Positions 33,830-43,072 of a stretch of 64,000 bases of DNA are shown here, piece after piece. Position 1 is the first letter of the stretch. The number at the start of each line of letters is the position of its first letter. Position numbers and translations under genes: made by a program. Below the pieces are notes generated by a model, which was not told the origin of the DNA, ran no database searches, and saw only the letters and a list, made by a program, of their open reading frames with translations. The DNA is from JAIYDQ01 sp034408855 (lineage in GTDB: Bacteria; Planctomycetota; Planctomycetia; Pirellulales; Pirellulaceae), in NCBI GenBank assembly GCA_034408855.1, contig JAWXCK010000283.1:1-64000 (forward strand), written 5' to 3'.

Positions 33830-36541
33830 TTAATCTTGAACGATCTTGGTTGGCACCGCCGTCGACTCGGGTTTAATCGGTGTCGCGGGTGTTGGAATAG
33901 TTCCAATGGCGGTGGCAAAGTCGATTTCACGTCCGAGCGACTGATGTTCGAGCTTTTGTTGCAGGTATTGCATCGTCTCGTCGATGGCGTCCGCTTGCAT
34001 GACCACCAATTCGCCTGGTTGGATCATCGCTAACGCTTGATCGACGGCCTTTTTCCAACCTGGTACCGCAAAGACTTCTTTGACTCGTCCGCCAGCATCG
34101 AGACCTTGGCGGAAGAGCCGAGTGATCTCGCCCGGCTCGCGACCACGAAGATAGGCATCTTCGTAGAGTACGACTCGATCGAACGCACCGGCTAAGATTT
34201 CTCCTTGCCGAATCATGTCGATGTCCCGTCGATCGCCGGCGGCCGAATAAATCACGGTTCGCCGAGCGTGTGGAAAATGCGAAATCGCTTGCACGATCGC
34301 CTGGAGGCTAGATGGATTGTGACCGTAATCGACGATAATCGTCGCGCCATTCAACTCGACAAGATTGAATCGACCGGGGACTTTGTCCATATGAGCAGAA
34401 AAGCTCTCCAAGCCGATTCGTATCTGCTCACAAGGCATTCCGAGCGTCCAGCAAGCAGCCGTTGCGGCCAGAACGTTTTCGACTTGGAAGTCGATGCGAC
34501 CATGATGAGTGAGCGGGATGCGATCGAGGCTCAGGAGTGGAAATTCATTTTGCCCTTCGGCTAGCATTACAGCGTTATCGCGAACGAACGCAACTCGACC
34601 ACCTTCGGCGCGTTTCTTCAAGAGAAGCTCGTGTTCACCATCGATTGCAAAAAAGGCCACACCGCCACGGCACTTGTCCGCCATTTCAGAAACCCATGGA
34701 TCATCGGCCTTAAGAACCGCGTGTCCCGTTTTGGCTACGGCTTCTACAACGCAACACTTTACCTTGGCAAGCTGTTCAACTGTTTCGATATCACCGATCC
34801 CGAGATGGTCGCCTTCGCCAATATTCGTGACGACGCCAACATCGCAATAATCGTAGCCGAGTCCTTCGCGAAGAATGCCTCCGCGAGCTGTTTCGAATAC
34901 GGCGGCCTCGACCAATGGATTCATCAATACGGATCGAGCCGATTGTGGACCACTGCAATCACCGGAGTCGATTCGTCGTCCTCCGACATAGATTCCATCC
35001 GTACAAGTCATACCGACTTTTTTGTTGGTGCTCGCGATGATATGCGCGATCAACCGAGTTGTGGTCGTTTTTCCGTTAACGCCGGTCACACCGACAATTG
35101 GAATTCGACCGTTCGATTTGTCGGGAAACATCATCTCGACGATCGACTCACCCACCGGTCGACCTTTGCCGACTGACGGTTCAATATGCATTCTCAATCC
35201 CGGTCCGGCATTGATTTCGACGACGACAGCTCGCTGACCTTGCAGCGGTTGCGTTATGTCTTGAGCAACAATATCGACGCCTGCGATATCTAGACCAATA
35301 ACGCGAGCTGCTTCGACTGCTTGTCGAGCAACGTCGGGATGTACAAGATCAGTGACGTCGGTCGCCGTACCACCAGTACTGAGATTCGCATTGCGTCGAA
35401 TGAGAACGCGTCGCTCGACGGCAGGAACGCAGTCTGGCGAGAGCCCTTGTTCGGCGAGGACGCCTAGGGCGACCGAGTCGATACTGATTTTGCTCAATAC
35501 CGTGCTGTGGCCTTCACTTCGACGCGGATCAGAATTGACGATATTGATCAACTGCTGGACAGTTGAAATCCCATCGCCGATAACGTGAGCCGGTTCGCGG
35601 CGCGCAACGGCAACAAGTTTGCCACCGATTACGAGCAACCGATAATCGTCTCCTGGAGCATGGCTTTCAACAATAATCGATTGGCTCTCTTCGCAAGCTG
35701 CGGCGTAGGCGGCGATTACTTGTTCTTTATTTTGAAGATTCGTGGCGACACCGCGACCGTGGTTTCCATACTGCGGCTTCAAGACTACGGGAAATCCAAT
35801 ATCTTCGGCTGCTTCACAAGCATCTTCGACCGATTCGACAGGACGCCCTTCCGGGGTCGGGACTCCGATCGCTCGCAGCAACTTTCGCGTTAGGTCTTTA
35901 TCTTGAGCGATCGCTTCGGCAATCGCGCTCGTCGTATCGGACTCGGCAGTACAAATACGACGTTGTTTGCATCCGTGTCCTAATTGAACCAAGCTTCCTT
36001 CGTTAAGGCGCTTCCATGGAATGTTCTGAGCCTTCGCAGCATTAACAATCGCTTGAGTGCTTGGGCCGAGGCAAACATCGTGCGCGAGATCACGAAGTTT
36101 TGTTACTACTGCTTCAATATCGTATGGCGAATCTTGAATTGCTGCTTGTATCAGTTCAAAACCGGCATCGATGCAAGCCAAGCCGAGTTGTTCGTCTTCA
36201 TATTCCACCGCGACTTTATAGACACCATGAACATTCGATGCTCGAGCTTTGCCGTAACCGACATTGACGCCTGCCAACGTCTGCAATTCAATCGCGACGT
36301 GCTCGAGGATATGAGCCATATATGTTCCGCGGGTAAGTCTTGTAAAAAAACCACCGCGTTCACCAACGCTACATCGATGCTCGATCATCGACGGCAGCCA
36401 GCTCGTCAGCCGTGCGTTGAATCCAGGAATCATATCAGAAGAGATCTCTTGCATCTCCTCTAAATCAACCCATGCCTCAAGCACGGGAAAGTTAGCCCAT
36501 ATATTAGGTCCACGAAGCTTGTTAACCTTCAGAATCCGCAT
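33830..36541 (-). CDS. cphA: Cyanophycin synthetase
   Basis: Makes multi-L-arginyl-poly-L-aspartate, a nitrogen reserve, using ATP. Seen in order: N-terminal domain starting RILKVNKLRGPNIWA (residues 1-160, primer/polymer binding), an ATP-grasp domain (about 165-475) that includes PEGRPVESVEDA and YGNHGRGVATNL, and a Mur-ligase-like domain with P-loop GVTGVNGKTTT near residue 490. The C-terminal Mur domain contains IIVDYGHNPSS. Length 903 aa versus about 870 in cyanobacteria; the excess is a C-terminal Thr/Pro-rich tail. ATG 36541 has GAGG 5 nt upstream. No cyanophycinase gene is in the window. Cysteine desulfurase follows. Confidence 0.93.
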   Translation of the reverse strand: MRILKVNKLRGPNIWANFPVLEAWVDLEEMQEISSDMIPGFNARLTSWLPSMIEHRCSVGERGGFFTRLTRGTYMAHILEHVAIELQTLAGVNVGYGKARASNVHGVYKVAVEYEDEQLGLACIDAGFELIQAAIQDSPYDIEAVVTKLRDLAHDVCLGPSTQAIVNAAKAQNIPWKRLNEGSLVQLGHGCKQRRICTAESDTTSAIAEAIAQDKDLTRKLLRAIGVPTPEGRPVESVEDACEAAEDIGFPVVLKPQYGNHGRGVATNLQNKEQVIAAYAAACEESQSIIVESHAPGDDYRLLVIGGKLVAVARREPAHVIGDGISTVQQLINIVNSDPRRSEGHSTVLSKISIDSVALGVLAEQGLSPDCVPAVERRVLIRRNANLSTGGTATDVTDLVHPDVARQAVEAARVIGLDIAGVDIVAQDITQPLQGQRAVVVEINAGPGLRMHIEPSVGKGRPVGESIVEMMFPDKSNGRIPIVGVTGVNGKTTTTRLIAHIIASTNKKVGMTCTDGIYVGGRRIDSGDCSGPQSARSVLMNPLVEAAVFETARGGILREGLGYDYCDVGVVTNIGEGDHLGIGDIETVEQLAKVKCCVVEAVAKTGHAVLKADDPWVSEMADKCRGGVAFFAIDGEHELLLKKRAEGGRVAFVRDNAVMLAEGQNEFPLLSLDRIPLTHHGRIDFQVENVLAATAACWTLGMPCEQIRIGLESFSAHMDKVPGRFNLVELNGATIIVDYGHNPSSLQAIVQAISHFPHARRTVIYSAAGDRRDIDMIRQGEILAGAFDRVVLYEDAYLRGREPGEITRLFRQGLDAGGRVKEVFAVPGWKKAVDQALAMIQPGELVVMQADAIDETMQYLQQKLEHQSLGREIDFATAIGTIPTPATPIKPESTAVPTKIVQD

Positions 36542-37005
36542 TGGTGCCTCAATGAAATTGAGCTTGCTAAAGAGCTCAGTTGGGAAAGGAGTAAGTGCCT
36601 GGAGGGAGGGATTTTTAAATTCGCTTAAATCGATTTTTCGCGCGATCCATCGAATCATTCAGTAAGCTAGGTAATCCATTGCTCAAGCACTTGGGCTGAT
36701 ACGCCCAGATTAGCGATCCTTCATTTACGCATTTCCCGGACCGCTTCGCAAATATTTTACTCCAAAGCAGGCTATTAAGGAATAAAAACCGACGCAATCC
36801 GCGGATTTGACGATCGAGTATTTCCACAAGAAAGTCGCCGGGGTATGCTTGAATGGTAGGTGATTGACGTCGTTTTGATGTCAAGGTGTGTCTTTTAAGG
36901 TACACGGCAAGGGTGTTTTTTACGTAGAGGTAGAGTAAGTATTACAGTGCTTATGATCGGTTGCCGACTCAAAAATTGTAAGAAAATTTTCCAGCCCGAA
37001 CCGAG
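36542..37005. promoter_or_regulatory. Intergenic region between divergent cphA and OGT-like genes, with an inverted repeat
   Basis: TTGACGTC (36864-36871) and GATGTCAA (36877-36884) form an 8-bp near-palindrome (one mismatch) around GTTTT. It lies about 320 nt from the cphA start and 120 nt from the other gene. It could be a regulator site, but no family can be named. I found no clear promoter. Confidence 0.35.
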
Positions 37006-39030
37006 ATGCGACTAATGGAATCGGTGGATCAGCTCCAACAGCGTGCGACGAACCACACCGATGCTGGCGAATTTCAGGCTGCAATCCAGCTTCTTGAAGC
37101 CGCAGTCATGATGGAGCCGTATCGTCCGGATGCAGGCTTTCATCTTGCCTTGCTCTACCACCGTCAAAGTTCATGGGAAGCAGCCGCCACTTGCTATGAG
37201 CGTGTCGTGTCAGTCCAGCCTGATTTTACGGAGGCTCTCAACAATCTTGGTTGTGTTTTGCTGCGTCTGGGGCGGCATGAAACGGCCCTGGGTTATCTTG
37301 AGCGAGCCCAAGTGCTTTCACCCAATATTGCCGAAATTCATCTCAACATTGGCAACGTTCAAATTCAGCAAGGTCGATACGAGCTCGCATTGGACAGCTA
37401 CCAAACGGCGTTGTTGCATCGTCCCGACTATGCTGACGCATTTACCAGCCTCGGAAATGTTTTTAAAGAACAATGTAAGCTGGACGAGGCATTTGAAGCG
37501 TATCTTCGAGCAATGCAACTTAAGCCAACCGATGTTCAATGCTACGCGAACCTTGGCAGTATCTTGCAGGAGCAGAGTCGCTTTGACGAGGCTCTTCAAA
37601 CGTATCGTAGGGCGTTGCAATTAAAGCCCGATGCGATGGAACTGATCGCGGCCGTTGTCTACCTTCAGCAGTTGCTTTGCCAATGGAACGATTTGAACAC
37701 TCTCGCACAGCAGCTAATCGATGGCGTGGAGCATCCGAGCGACAGGCCATCGTTGATTCCGCCATTCCTGATGGTTGGCTTGGCACTGGAAACAACTCCC
37801 GAGCAGCAAGCGAGTTGTGCTCGCTCTTGGGCCGATAGTCTTTACCGGTATATTCCTCGGCGAAAGCACGAACCGGTCGCTGCACGCATTGCAACGCCCG
37901 AGCCTCGTTTGCGCATCGGCTACCTGTCGGGAGATTTTCGAAGACATTCGGTTGCCTATATGATTCCCGAGTTATTTGAACGTCATTGTCGCGATCGATT
38001 TGAAATCTATGCCTACTCGATCTGTCCCGATGACGGGAGCGACATCCGAAAGCGGATCATCAACGGCGTCGATGTTTTTCGCGATATTCGTGCACTGTCG
38101 TTCCGCGCTTCATCCGAACTCATTGCCGACGATGGCATCGATATCTTGGTCGATCTGCAAGGTTATACGACACTCAGCCGAACCGAGATTGTCGCTTATC
38201 GTCCTGCTCCGATCCAAGTCAGCTACCTTGGGTATCCTGGAACAATGGGGGCGGATTTTTACGACTATATCCTAGCCGACGACTTTGTTGCCCCGCTCGA
38301 CCAAGCCGCCAGCTTTAACGAAAAACTGGTTCATCTTCCAGTGAGTTATCAGGTCAATGATCGCTTTCATGGCATCGCAGCGTATGCTCCAAGCCGCGTC
38401 GAGTGTGATCTACCGGAAGACGCCTTTGTCTTTTGCTCGTTCAACAATAGTTATAAGATCACGCCGAATATATTCGATGTGTGGATGCGACTGCTGCGTG
38501 ATGTCCCGAAAAGTGTCTTATGGATTGCCGGACGCGATGAATTGGTGAACACGAATCTGGTTCGTGAAGCGAAGTCGCGCGGAATATCCAGCGATCGATT
38601 GCGGTTTGCAAAATCGCTGCCCCTCGAAGAACATCTAGCCAGGCAGCCGCTAGCCGATCTTTTTCTCGATTCGTTCCCATACAATGGCCACGCGACGAGC
38701 AGCATTGCCCTTCGCATGGGCGTGCCAATTGTCACACTGGCTGGTCGTTCGTTTGCTTCGCGAGTATCAGGGAGCTTGCTTCGTGCACTCGGTCTCACTG
38801 AATTGATCACGCATAGCCTTGAGGAATACGAAACACGAGCGCGGCAATTGGCTCGCGACCCGATCCAATTTTCTGCCATTCGAGCGAAGCTTGCCAGAAA
38901 TATCGAGAATGCTCCGCTGTTCGACGGTGCCGTTTTTGCCAGCGACGTCGAAAAGGCATACCGAGCAATGTGGGAAGGCTATACTCGCGGCGAAGCGCCA
39001 AAATCGATTTTGGTATCGGTCAGTAAATAA
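37006..39030 (+). CDS. TPR protein with O-GlcNAc transferase-like catalytic domain (GT41)
   Basis: Predicted protein or glycan O-glycosyltransferase of the SPINDLY/OGT group. Seen: about six TPR units (residues 5-215, such as AIQLLEAAVMMEPYRPDAGFHLALLY), a linker, then the GT41 region. Its key segments are GYLSGDFRRHSVAYM (the catalytic-base His region, about 305), VDLQGYTTLSR, YLGYPGTMGADFYDYI, FCSFNNSYKITP (nucleotide-binding Lys), DLFLDSFPYNGHATSSIALRMGVPIVTLAG and a final ALGLTEL block. Length 674 aa. ATG 37006 is used; ATG 37015 is also possible. It is divergent from cphA. Acceptor unknown. Confidence 0.9.
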   Translation: MRLMESVDQLQQRATNHTDAGEFQAAIQLLEAAVMMEPYRPDAGFHLALLYHRQSSWEAAATCYERVVSVQPDFTEALNNLGCVLLRLGRHETALGYLERAQVLSPNIAEIHLNIGNVQIQQGRYELALDSYQTALLHRPDYADAFTSLGNVFKEQCKLDEAFEAYLRAMQLKPTDVQCYANLGSILQEQSRFDEALQTYRRALQLKPDAMELIAAVVYLQQLLCQWNDLNTLAQQLIDGVEHPSDRPSLIPPFLMVGLALETTPEQQASCARSWADSLYRYIPRRKHEPVAARIATPEPRLRIGYLSGDFRRHSVAYMIPELFERHCRDRFEIYAYSICPDDGSDIRKRIINGVDVFRDIRALSFRASSELIADDGIDILVDLQGYTTLSRTEIVAYRPAPIQVSYLGYPGTMGADFYDYILADDFVAPLDQAASFNEKLVHLPVSYQVNDRFHGIAAYAPSRVECDLPEDAFVFCSFNNSYKITPNIFDVWMRLLRDVPKSVLWIAGRDELVNTNLVREAKSRGISSDRLRFAKSLPLEEHLARQPLADLFLDSFPYNGHATSSIALRMGVPIVTLAGRSFASRVSGSLLRALGLTELITHSLEEYETRARQLARDPIQFSAIRAKLARNIENAPLFDGAVFASDVEKAYRAMWEGYTRGEAPKSILVSVSK

Positions 39031-39076
39031 GCAATTTCTTATCACTTCGTCGCAAGCGAACAAGCTACGTCACGCA

Positions 39077-40342
39077 TTACGGATCGCGCAACACATAAAG
39101 ATTCGAGGGCGCATAGGTTCTGGCATACCAATCTCGCCATGCTTTCTCGTCGTACCCGAACGGCTGGTTATTACTTATTTCCTGAAGCGCGCTCAAGACT
39201 CCTTGGTTTTGGATTTGTACAACCTCAGGCTTCTTCTGTCCCGTTCCAAAACTTGCGTTGTTCGCGTTAGGCAAATTGCTGTTGGTCGTCATGCCGGCCT
39301 GATAGGAAGGCTGAGTCGGGGCGGCTCGAAGGTGCTTGGTGACCAGACAGTCCATGAGTCGCGGAATGCAACGTTCGTCACCGAGCATAACCAAGGCCTC
39401 GCCAACGCGGTCGTATAGTTCCGGCTGATCCTTATCTGGTTTTCTATTAGTCAACAGCCCCAGCATCGACTGCACAGCCATTTCAGAACCAAACTCTGAC
39501 AATTTTGAAACACATTCAGCGCGGATCGATCGATCAGGGTCGTACACTGCAGAATCAATCAACGCTAGCACCGAGCCAGATGTGCGAATTCGAGCGATGA
39601 TTTCGATGAGCAACATACGAAATTGATTATTGCTATTCTTGCGATCATTCTCAAGCAATTCTTTCAAGGGCGCAATCGCGAGTGGATCTTTGAGCTCGGC
39701 TAGGTACTGCCTCCCTTCCGCAGCTTTCGGAGAATTGTTTCGAACTTCGTTTATCGCCTTGGTCACACTCTTTTTAACCTGTGCGCTTTGCAGCTTAGCT
39801 TGATCGTTCATCTGCTGGATCGCAAGGTCCTGAGCGACGTACCAGCGACCACCTTTCTGTACCAACCCTCGCCGCATCTGAAAAAGATTGCGTCGAATCC
39901 ATCCGTCCGCCGTGTTGACGTACTCGAGTGCCGCCCAAGCGGTCTTATCCGATGGGTCGAGTTCGACAATACGTTCCCAATGAGCATCGGCCAAAGAGTT
40001 CAGACCTTTTTCAAGACACCATCGAACAATACTTTGGTGGACTTTCAACACATCGTCGACCTTGGCGATATTTTCGACGTACTTTTGTTGAACTGCCGAC
40101 GATGGTCGAAAATCTTTGACATCGCTTCGACTGATCGTGAACGTCAGTCCGGAGTCGGTTTCAATCTGCCATTCCGTCGCGTTTTTGTCTGCCGCATTGA
40201 GACAACGGCCTTCGAGAAGCGTCCCATTTTTAAGGAGCAGCGAGTCGGCCTGGAGCTGCGGAGATGTGGTTAGGGCTAAACAAAGCCCAACACCGATCGA
40301 AACAGGTTTTCTAAGCGGGTGTTTAGCTGCGATTTCGAACAT
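39077..40342 (-). CDS. Secreted HEAT-repeat protein
   Basis: Function unknown. Seen: a signal peptide, then LLLKNGTLLEGRCL...WQIETDSGLTFTISRSDVKDFRP, a small N-terminal beta domain common in planctomycete exported proteins (residues 35-80). A helical linker mentions WERIVELDPSDKTAWAALEYV. Two or three HEAT-like repeats follow (about 200-345): ELLENDRKNSNNQFRMLLIEIIARI, ALIDSAVYDPDRSIRAECVSKL and LVMLGDERCIPRLMDCL. A promoter candidate with a perfect TATAAT lies upstream. Confidence 0.78.
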   Translation of the reverse strand: MFEIAAKHPLRKPVSIGVGLCLALTTSPQLQADSLLLKNGTLLEGRCLNAADKNATEWQIETDSGLTFTISRSDVKDFRPSSAVQQKYVENIAKVDDVLKVHQSIVRWCLEKGLNSLADAHWERIVELDPSDKTAWAALEYVNTADGWIRRNLFQMRRGLVQKGGRWYVAQDLAIQQMNDQAKLQSAQVKKSVTKAINEVRNNSPKAAEGRQYLAELKDPLAIAPLKELLENDRKNSNNQFRMLLIEIIARIRTSGSVLALIDSAVYDPDRSIRAECVSKLSEFGSEMAVQSMLGLLTNRKPDKDQPELYDRVGEALVMLGDERCIPRLMDCLVTKHLRAAPTQPSYQAGMTTNSNLPNANNASFGTGQKKPEVVQIQNQGVLSALQEISNNQPFGYDEKAWRDWYARTYAPSNLYVLRDP

Positions 40343-40405
40343 TATTTAGAGCTCACTTCCGATCTCCTGACAATCGCTCCATCCAATATGGGGCAAGCAT
40401 ACCTA

Positions 40406-40433
40406 ATTATACTGCACTTTTCGCGCCGCGCAA
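40406..40433 (-). promoter_or_regulatory. Promoter candidate for the HEAT-repeat gene
   Basis: On the minus strand a perfect TATAAT (40411-40406) follows TTGCGC (40433-40428, 3/6) after 16 nt. The predicted start near 40399 leaves about 57 nt to the ATG at 40342. Confidence 0.45.
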
Positions 40434-40447
40434 CAAACTCTTTCCTT

Positions 40448-40486
40448 CGTAGTTTCGCCTGCCGTTCGTAGTTCCGCCTTCTGGCG
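40448..40486 (+). repeat. Repeat family E, copy 2, with a partial tandem
   Basis: 40468-40486 matches the reverse complement of 32558-32576 at 18 of 19 positions. A related CGTAGTTTCGCCTGC precedes it at 40448-40462. It lies in the gap between the HEAT gene and fabI. The rest of that gap (40343-40623) shows nothing more than the promoter candidate above. Confidence 0.5.
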
Positions 40487-40623
40487 ATTGTGGCTACGGA
40501 GCTTGCGTGGCTTTGTCCAGCTAGTCATCGAGGGCATTCGGCGATATTCTGGGGGCTTCCGGAGACATCGCCAAAACTGCTGATGTCGAAGATTCCCATG
40601 CTTTGAAAGCCCGCGAGAGGATT

Positions 40624-41451
40624 ATGAAACTGTTTGAAGGAAAAAAAGGAATCATTCTTGGGATCGCCAATGACAATTCGATCGCTTGGGCAATAGCTCG
40701 CGAAATCATGGAGCATGGCGGTGTATGCGGTTTTTCACATCTTCCGGATCGACCCGACGACGAAAAGAAGAAGAATCGGTTGCGGGTCAGCAAATGCGTA
40801 GACCAGTATCCAAAGCAATCGACTTTCCTCGAACCCTTAGACGTTCAAGAAGACGAACAAGTCGAGGCGTTCATGAAGATGGCAGGCGAGAAAATGGGCA
40901 AAATCGATTTTCTACTGCATTCGATCGCATTCGCCGATCGAGCCGACCTTGCTCGACCCACCGTTGAAACAGGGCGAGCCGGCTTCAAGCTAGCGATGGA
41001 CGTGAGCGTCTATAGTTTGATCTCCGTCACCAACTTCGCGCGACCACTCTTCAATCCAGGAGCATCGGTTGTCGCCATGACCTATTATGGCGGCGAGAAG
41101 TGTGTGCCGGGTTACAACGTGATGGGAATATGCAAAGCCGCATTGGATTCAACGATCAAGTACTTGGCCTTCGATATGGGACCAGCCGGAGTCCGCGTCA
41201 ATGCAGTCAGCGCCGGTCCACTCAAGACGCTTGCAGGTTACGCGGCTGGCGTTGGCGAGATGCAAGAATTCTACGGCCACGTCGCACCGCTAGGTCGCAA
41301 TGTGACCCATGAAGAAGTCGGACGAAGCGGAGCTTACTTGCTAAGTCCTTACAGCGAAGGGATCACCGGGGAAATCCTTCACGTCGACGCCGGTTACAAC
41401 ATCATGGGTAGCCCCGGACGTTTGCTGGAACACATCAAACCCACCAAGTAA
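40624..41451 (+). CDS. fabI: Enoyl-[acyl-carrier-protein] reductase (NADH)
   Basis: Last reduction step of type II fatty-acid synthesis. Seen: the N-terminal GIILGIANDNSIAWAIARE (dinucleotide binding), LEPLDVQEDEQV with the conserved Asp, SIAFADR after the HSI motif, and the catalytic Tyr-x6-Lys in YNVMGICK (about residues 166-173). ATG 40624 is chosen over TTG 40603; GAGAGG lies 3 nt upstream, rather close. 275 aa versus 262 in E. coli, with a longer C-terminus. Convergent with the oxidoreductase gene, 9 nt apart. Confidence 0.94.
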   Translation: MKLFEGKKGIILGIANDNSIAWAIAREIMEHGGVCGFSHLPDRPDDEKKKNRLRVSKCVDQYPKQSTFLEPLDVQEDEQVEAFMKMAGEKMGKIDFLLHSIAFADRADLARPTVETGRAGFKLAMDVSVYSLISVTNFARPLFNPGASVVAMTYYGGEKCVPGYNVMGICKAALDSTIKYLAFDMGPAGVRVNAVSAGPLKTLAGYAAGVGEMQEFYGHVAPLGRNVTHEEVGRSGAYLLSPYSEGITGEILHVDAGYNIMGSPGRLLEHIKPTK

Positions 41452-41460
41452 TGTTGGGTA

Positions 41461-42510
41461 CTACGGAACGGTCAATCGGATTCGCCGTCCGCTCTTCGCG
41501 GATTGGTAAATGCCTAAAATAAGTTCGACGCTTCGTCGACCTTCTCCACCTTCGGTCATCGAAGTTTGACCGTTGGCGATTCCCTTTAAAAAATCTTTGA
41601 ACAGTTCGCGGTGTGCTGCATGGCCAATGGCCGTTGGGTCCGATGCTCCACCACCGGTCTTCGTGTTATTGTGCAGTTGTTCGATAATGCGTTTGTCCTT
41701 GGCTTTCTCTTTGGCAAACGTCCATCGAACGATGCTCTCTTCCTCGAGCGTTGCCATTCCGTGAGAACCGGCAATTTCGATGCGTTTGAGCGACCCTGGA
41801 TAAGCGGCCGTTGACGCTTCGATGACACCCAGCGCTCCGTTTTCAAAACGAATCGACGCAGTGGCTACGTCTTCGACCTCGATGCGTTCATGAGCAAGCG
41901 TCGCCGTGTTGGCGGAAATTTCTGCGACGGGTCCCATGATCCACAGCAACAAATCGATGCTGTGGATCGCTTGATTCATCAGGGCACCGCCACCATCCAA
42001 CTTCCAAGTTCCACGCCAGGCTCCACTATCGTAATATTCCTGCGTTCGAAACCATTTTACGTAGGCGTCGGCGAGTGTGATTTTTCCAAATCGCTTTTGA
42101 TCGACAGCTTGCTTCAAGACCTTGGCCGACTCATGAAATCGCGACGGGAAAATCGTTCCCAATCGGACTTTTGCTTTATCGCAGGCCGCGATCAAGGCAT
42201 CGCAACGTTTGAGCGTGACTTCGAGCGGCTTCTCGACCAGAACATGCTTACCGGCCTTGGCGGCCATCACGCCTGGCTCCAAATGGGCACCGCTCGGCGT
42301 GCAAATAGTCACAACATCGATATCGGGTCTTGCCAACATCGCATCGAGATCATCGTATGCTTGGCACGGAAATTCAGCCGCGAACTTAGCTGCCTTGTCG
42401 AGCGTTCGATTGTGGCAAGCGACAAGTTTCGCCCCGCGTATCTCGGCGATCGCCCGCGCATGAAAGCGAGCAATCATTCCACAACCGATAATCCCAAATC
42501 CGATAGTCAT
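41461..42510 (-). CDS. Gfo/Idh/MocA-family oxidoreductase
   Basis: NAD(P)-dependent oxidoreductase on a sugar or cyclitol. Seen: the Rossmann start GFGIIGCGMIARFHARAI, TICTPSGAHLEP, the EKPLEV motif (catalytic Lys) near residue 95, and GGGALMNQAIHSIDLLLWIMG with the conserved His near residue 180. 349 aa, cytoplasmic, no signal. It is convergent with fabI and its upstream neighbour is a repeat-rich gap. Substrate unknown. Confidence 0.88.
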   Translation of the reverse strand: MTIGFGIIGCGMIARFHARAIAEIRGAKLVACHNRTLDKAAKFAAEFPCQAYDDLDAMLARPDIDVVTICTPSGAHLEPGVMAAKAGKHVLVEKPLEVTLKRCDALIAACDKAKVRLGTIFPSRFHESAKVLKQAVDQKRFGKITLADAYVKWFRTQEYYDSGAWRGTWKLDGGGALMNQAIHSIDLLLWIMGPVAEISANTATLAHERIEVEDVATASIRFENGALGVIEASTAAYPGSLKRIEIAGSHGMATLEEESIVRWTFAKEKAKDKRIIEQLHNNTKTGGGASDPTAIGHAAHRELFKDFLKGIANGQTSMTEGGEGRRSVELILGIYQSAKSGRRIRLTVP

Positions 42511-42828
42511 TTGTCGAGCTCCTGAAGTTTGATTTTAGCATGACATTAGCTCACCGCCTTCCGAGAAGCAAGTATGGCAGACCCTGAGCCTAGCCATCTG
42601 TTCGGAACCTGCCTCCGACGGATGCGTTCTGGAGTACTAGTCGCATAACTTTACCCCCGCGTTCCTCCATTGGTTCGAGACCGCCTCCGTCGTTCTCGAA
42701 CCGATGGAGCTAAGGTGGCGAACTGCCCTAGAACGCCAAAACAAGCTCGCGACGGGATAAGCCCGTAGCGAGCTATTCGAGAAACTTCCAAGCTGGTCTA
42801 CGAATGCCCAGTCGTCTATAATCGAAAC
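42511..42828. repeat. Intergenic region with two hairpin repeats
   Basis: Hairpin 1: CTCCATTGGTTCGAGA (42665-42680) pairs with 42694-42709 over 16 positions (one G-T), loop 13 nt. Hairpin 2: AGCTCGC-g-ACGGG (42744-42756) pairs with CCCGT-a-GCGAGCT (42762-42774), 12 bp with one internal mismatch and a 5-nt loop. No T-run follows either. They resemble the other palindromic units in the window in style but not in sequence. Confidence 0.65.
42817..42822 (+). promoter_or_regulatory. Perfect -10 element, probably for a leaderless transcript
   Basis: TATAAT at 42817-42822 is followed by 6 nt and then the ATG at 42829, so a start 7 nt downstream of the -10 falls on the A of ATG. A -35 match is poor (TGGTCT at 42794, 3/6). 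No ribosome-binding site precedes the ATG. Confidence 0.5.
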
Positions 42829-43068
42829 ATGAGTTCTAACCAGCAACAGAATGAGGCGGCATTCCGGTCCGCGACAAATACTCTCAATAAGCAATTTCCC
42901 GTCGGACATTTCGTCGCTTTTGATAGAGGAGAATTGATTGCTGATGCTGCGACTTTTGACGAGTTGACCGAAGTGTTGACAGCCAAAGGTGCGGACCGTA
43001 CCGATATATTCGTTGCTCAAACTGGGATTGAGTACCCAAACGAAGTCTACATCCTCCTTTTAGACTGA
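42829..43068 (+). CDS. Small DUF5678-like protein
   Basis: 79 residues without membrane segment. Seen: a pattern FPVGHFVAFDRGELIADAATFDEL, then a helix and FVAQTGIEYPNEVYILLL, which resembles the DUF5678 family of short proteins. The family assignment is from memory of the pattern and moderate. Its product probably works with the retropepsin-like protein encoded 4 nt downstream. Expression is likely from a leaderless transcript. Confidence 0.72.
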   Translation: MSSNQQQNEAAFRSATNTLNKQFPVGHFVAFDRGELIADAATFDELTEVLTAKGADRTDIFVAQTGIEYPNEVYILLLD

Positions 43069-43072
43069 GTCG

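Noticed and set aside
40603..40623. TTG start for fabI
   Set aside because: ATG 40624 matches the family start with a GAGAGG upstream.
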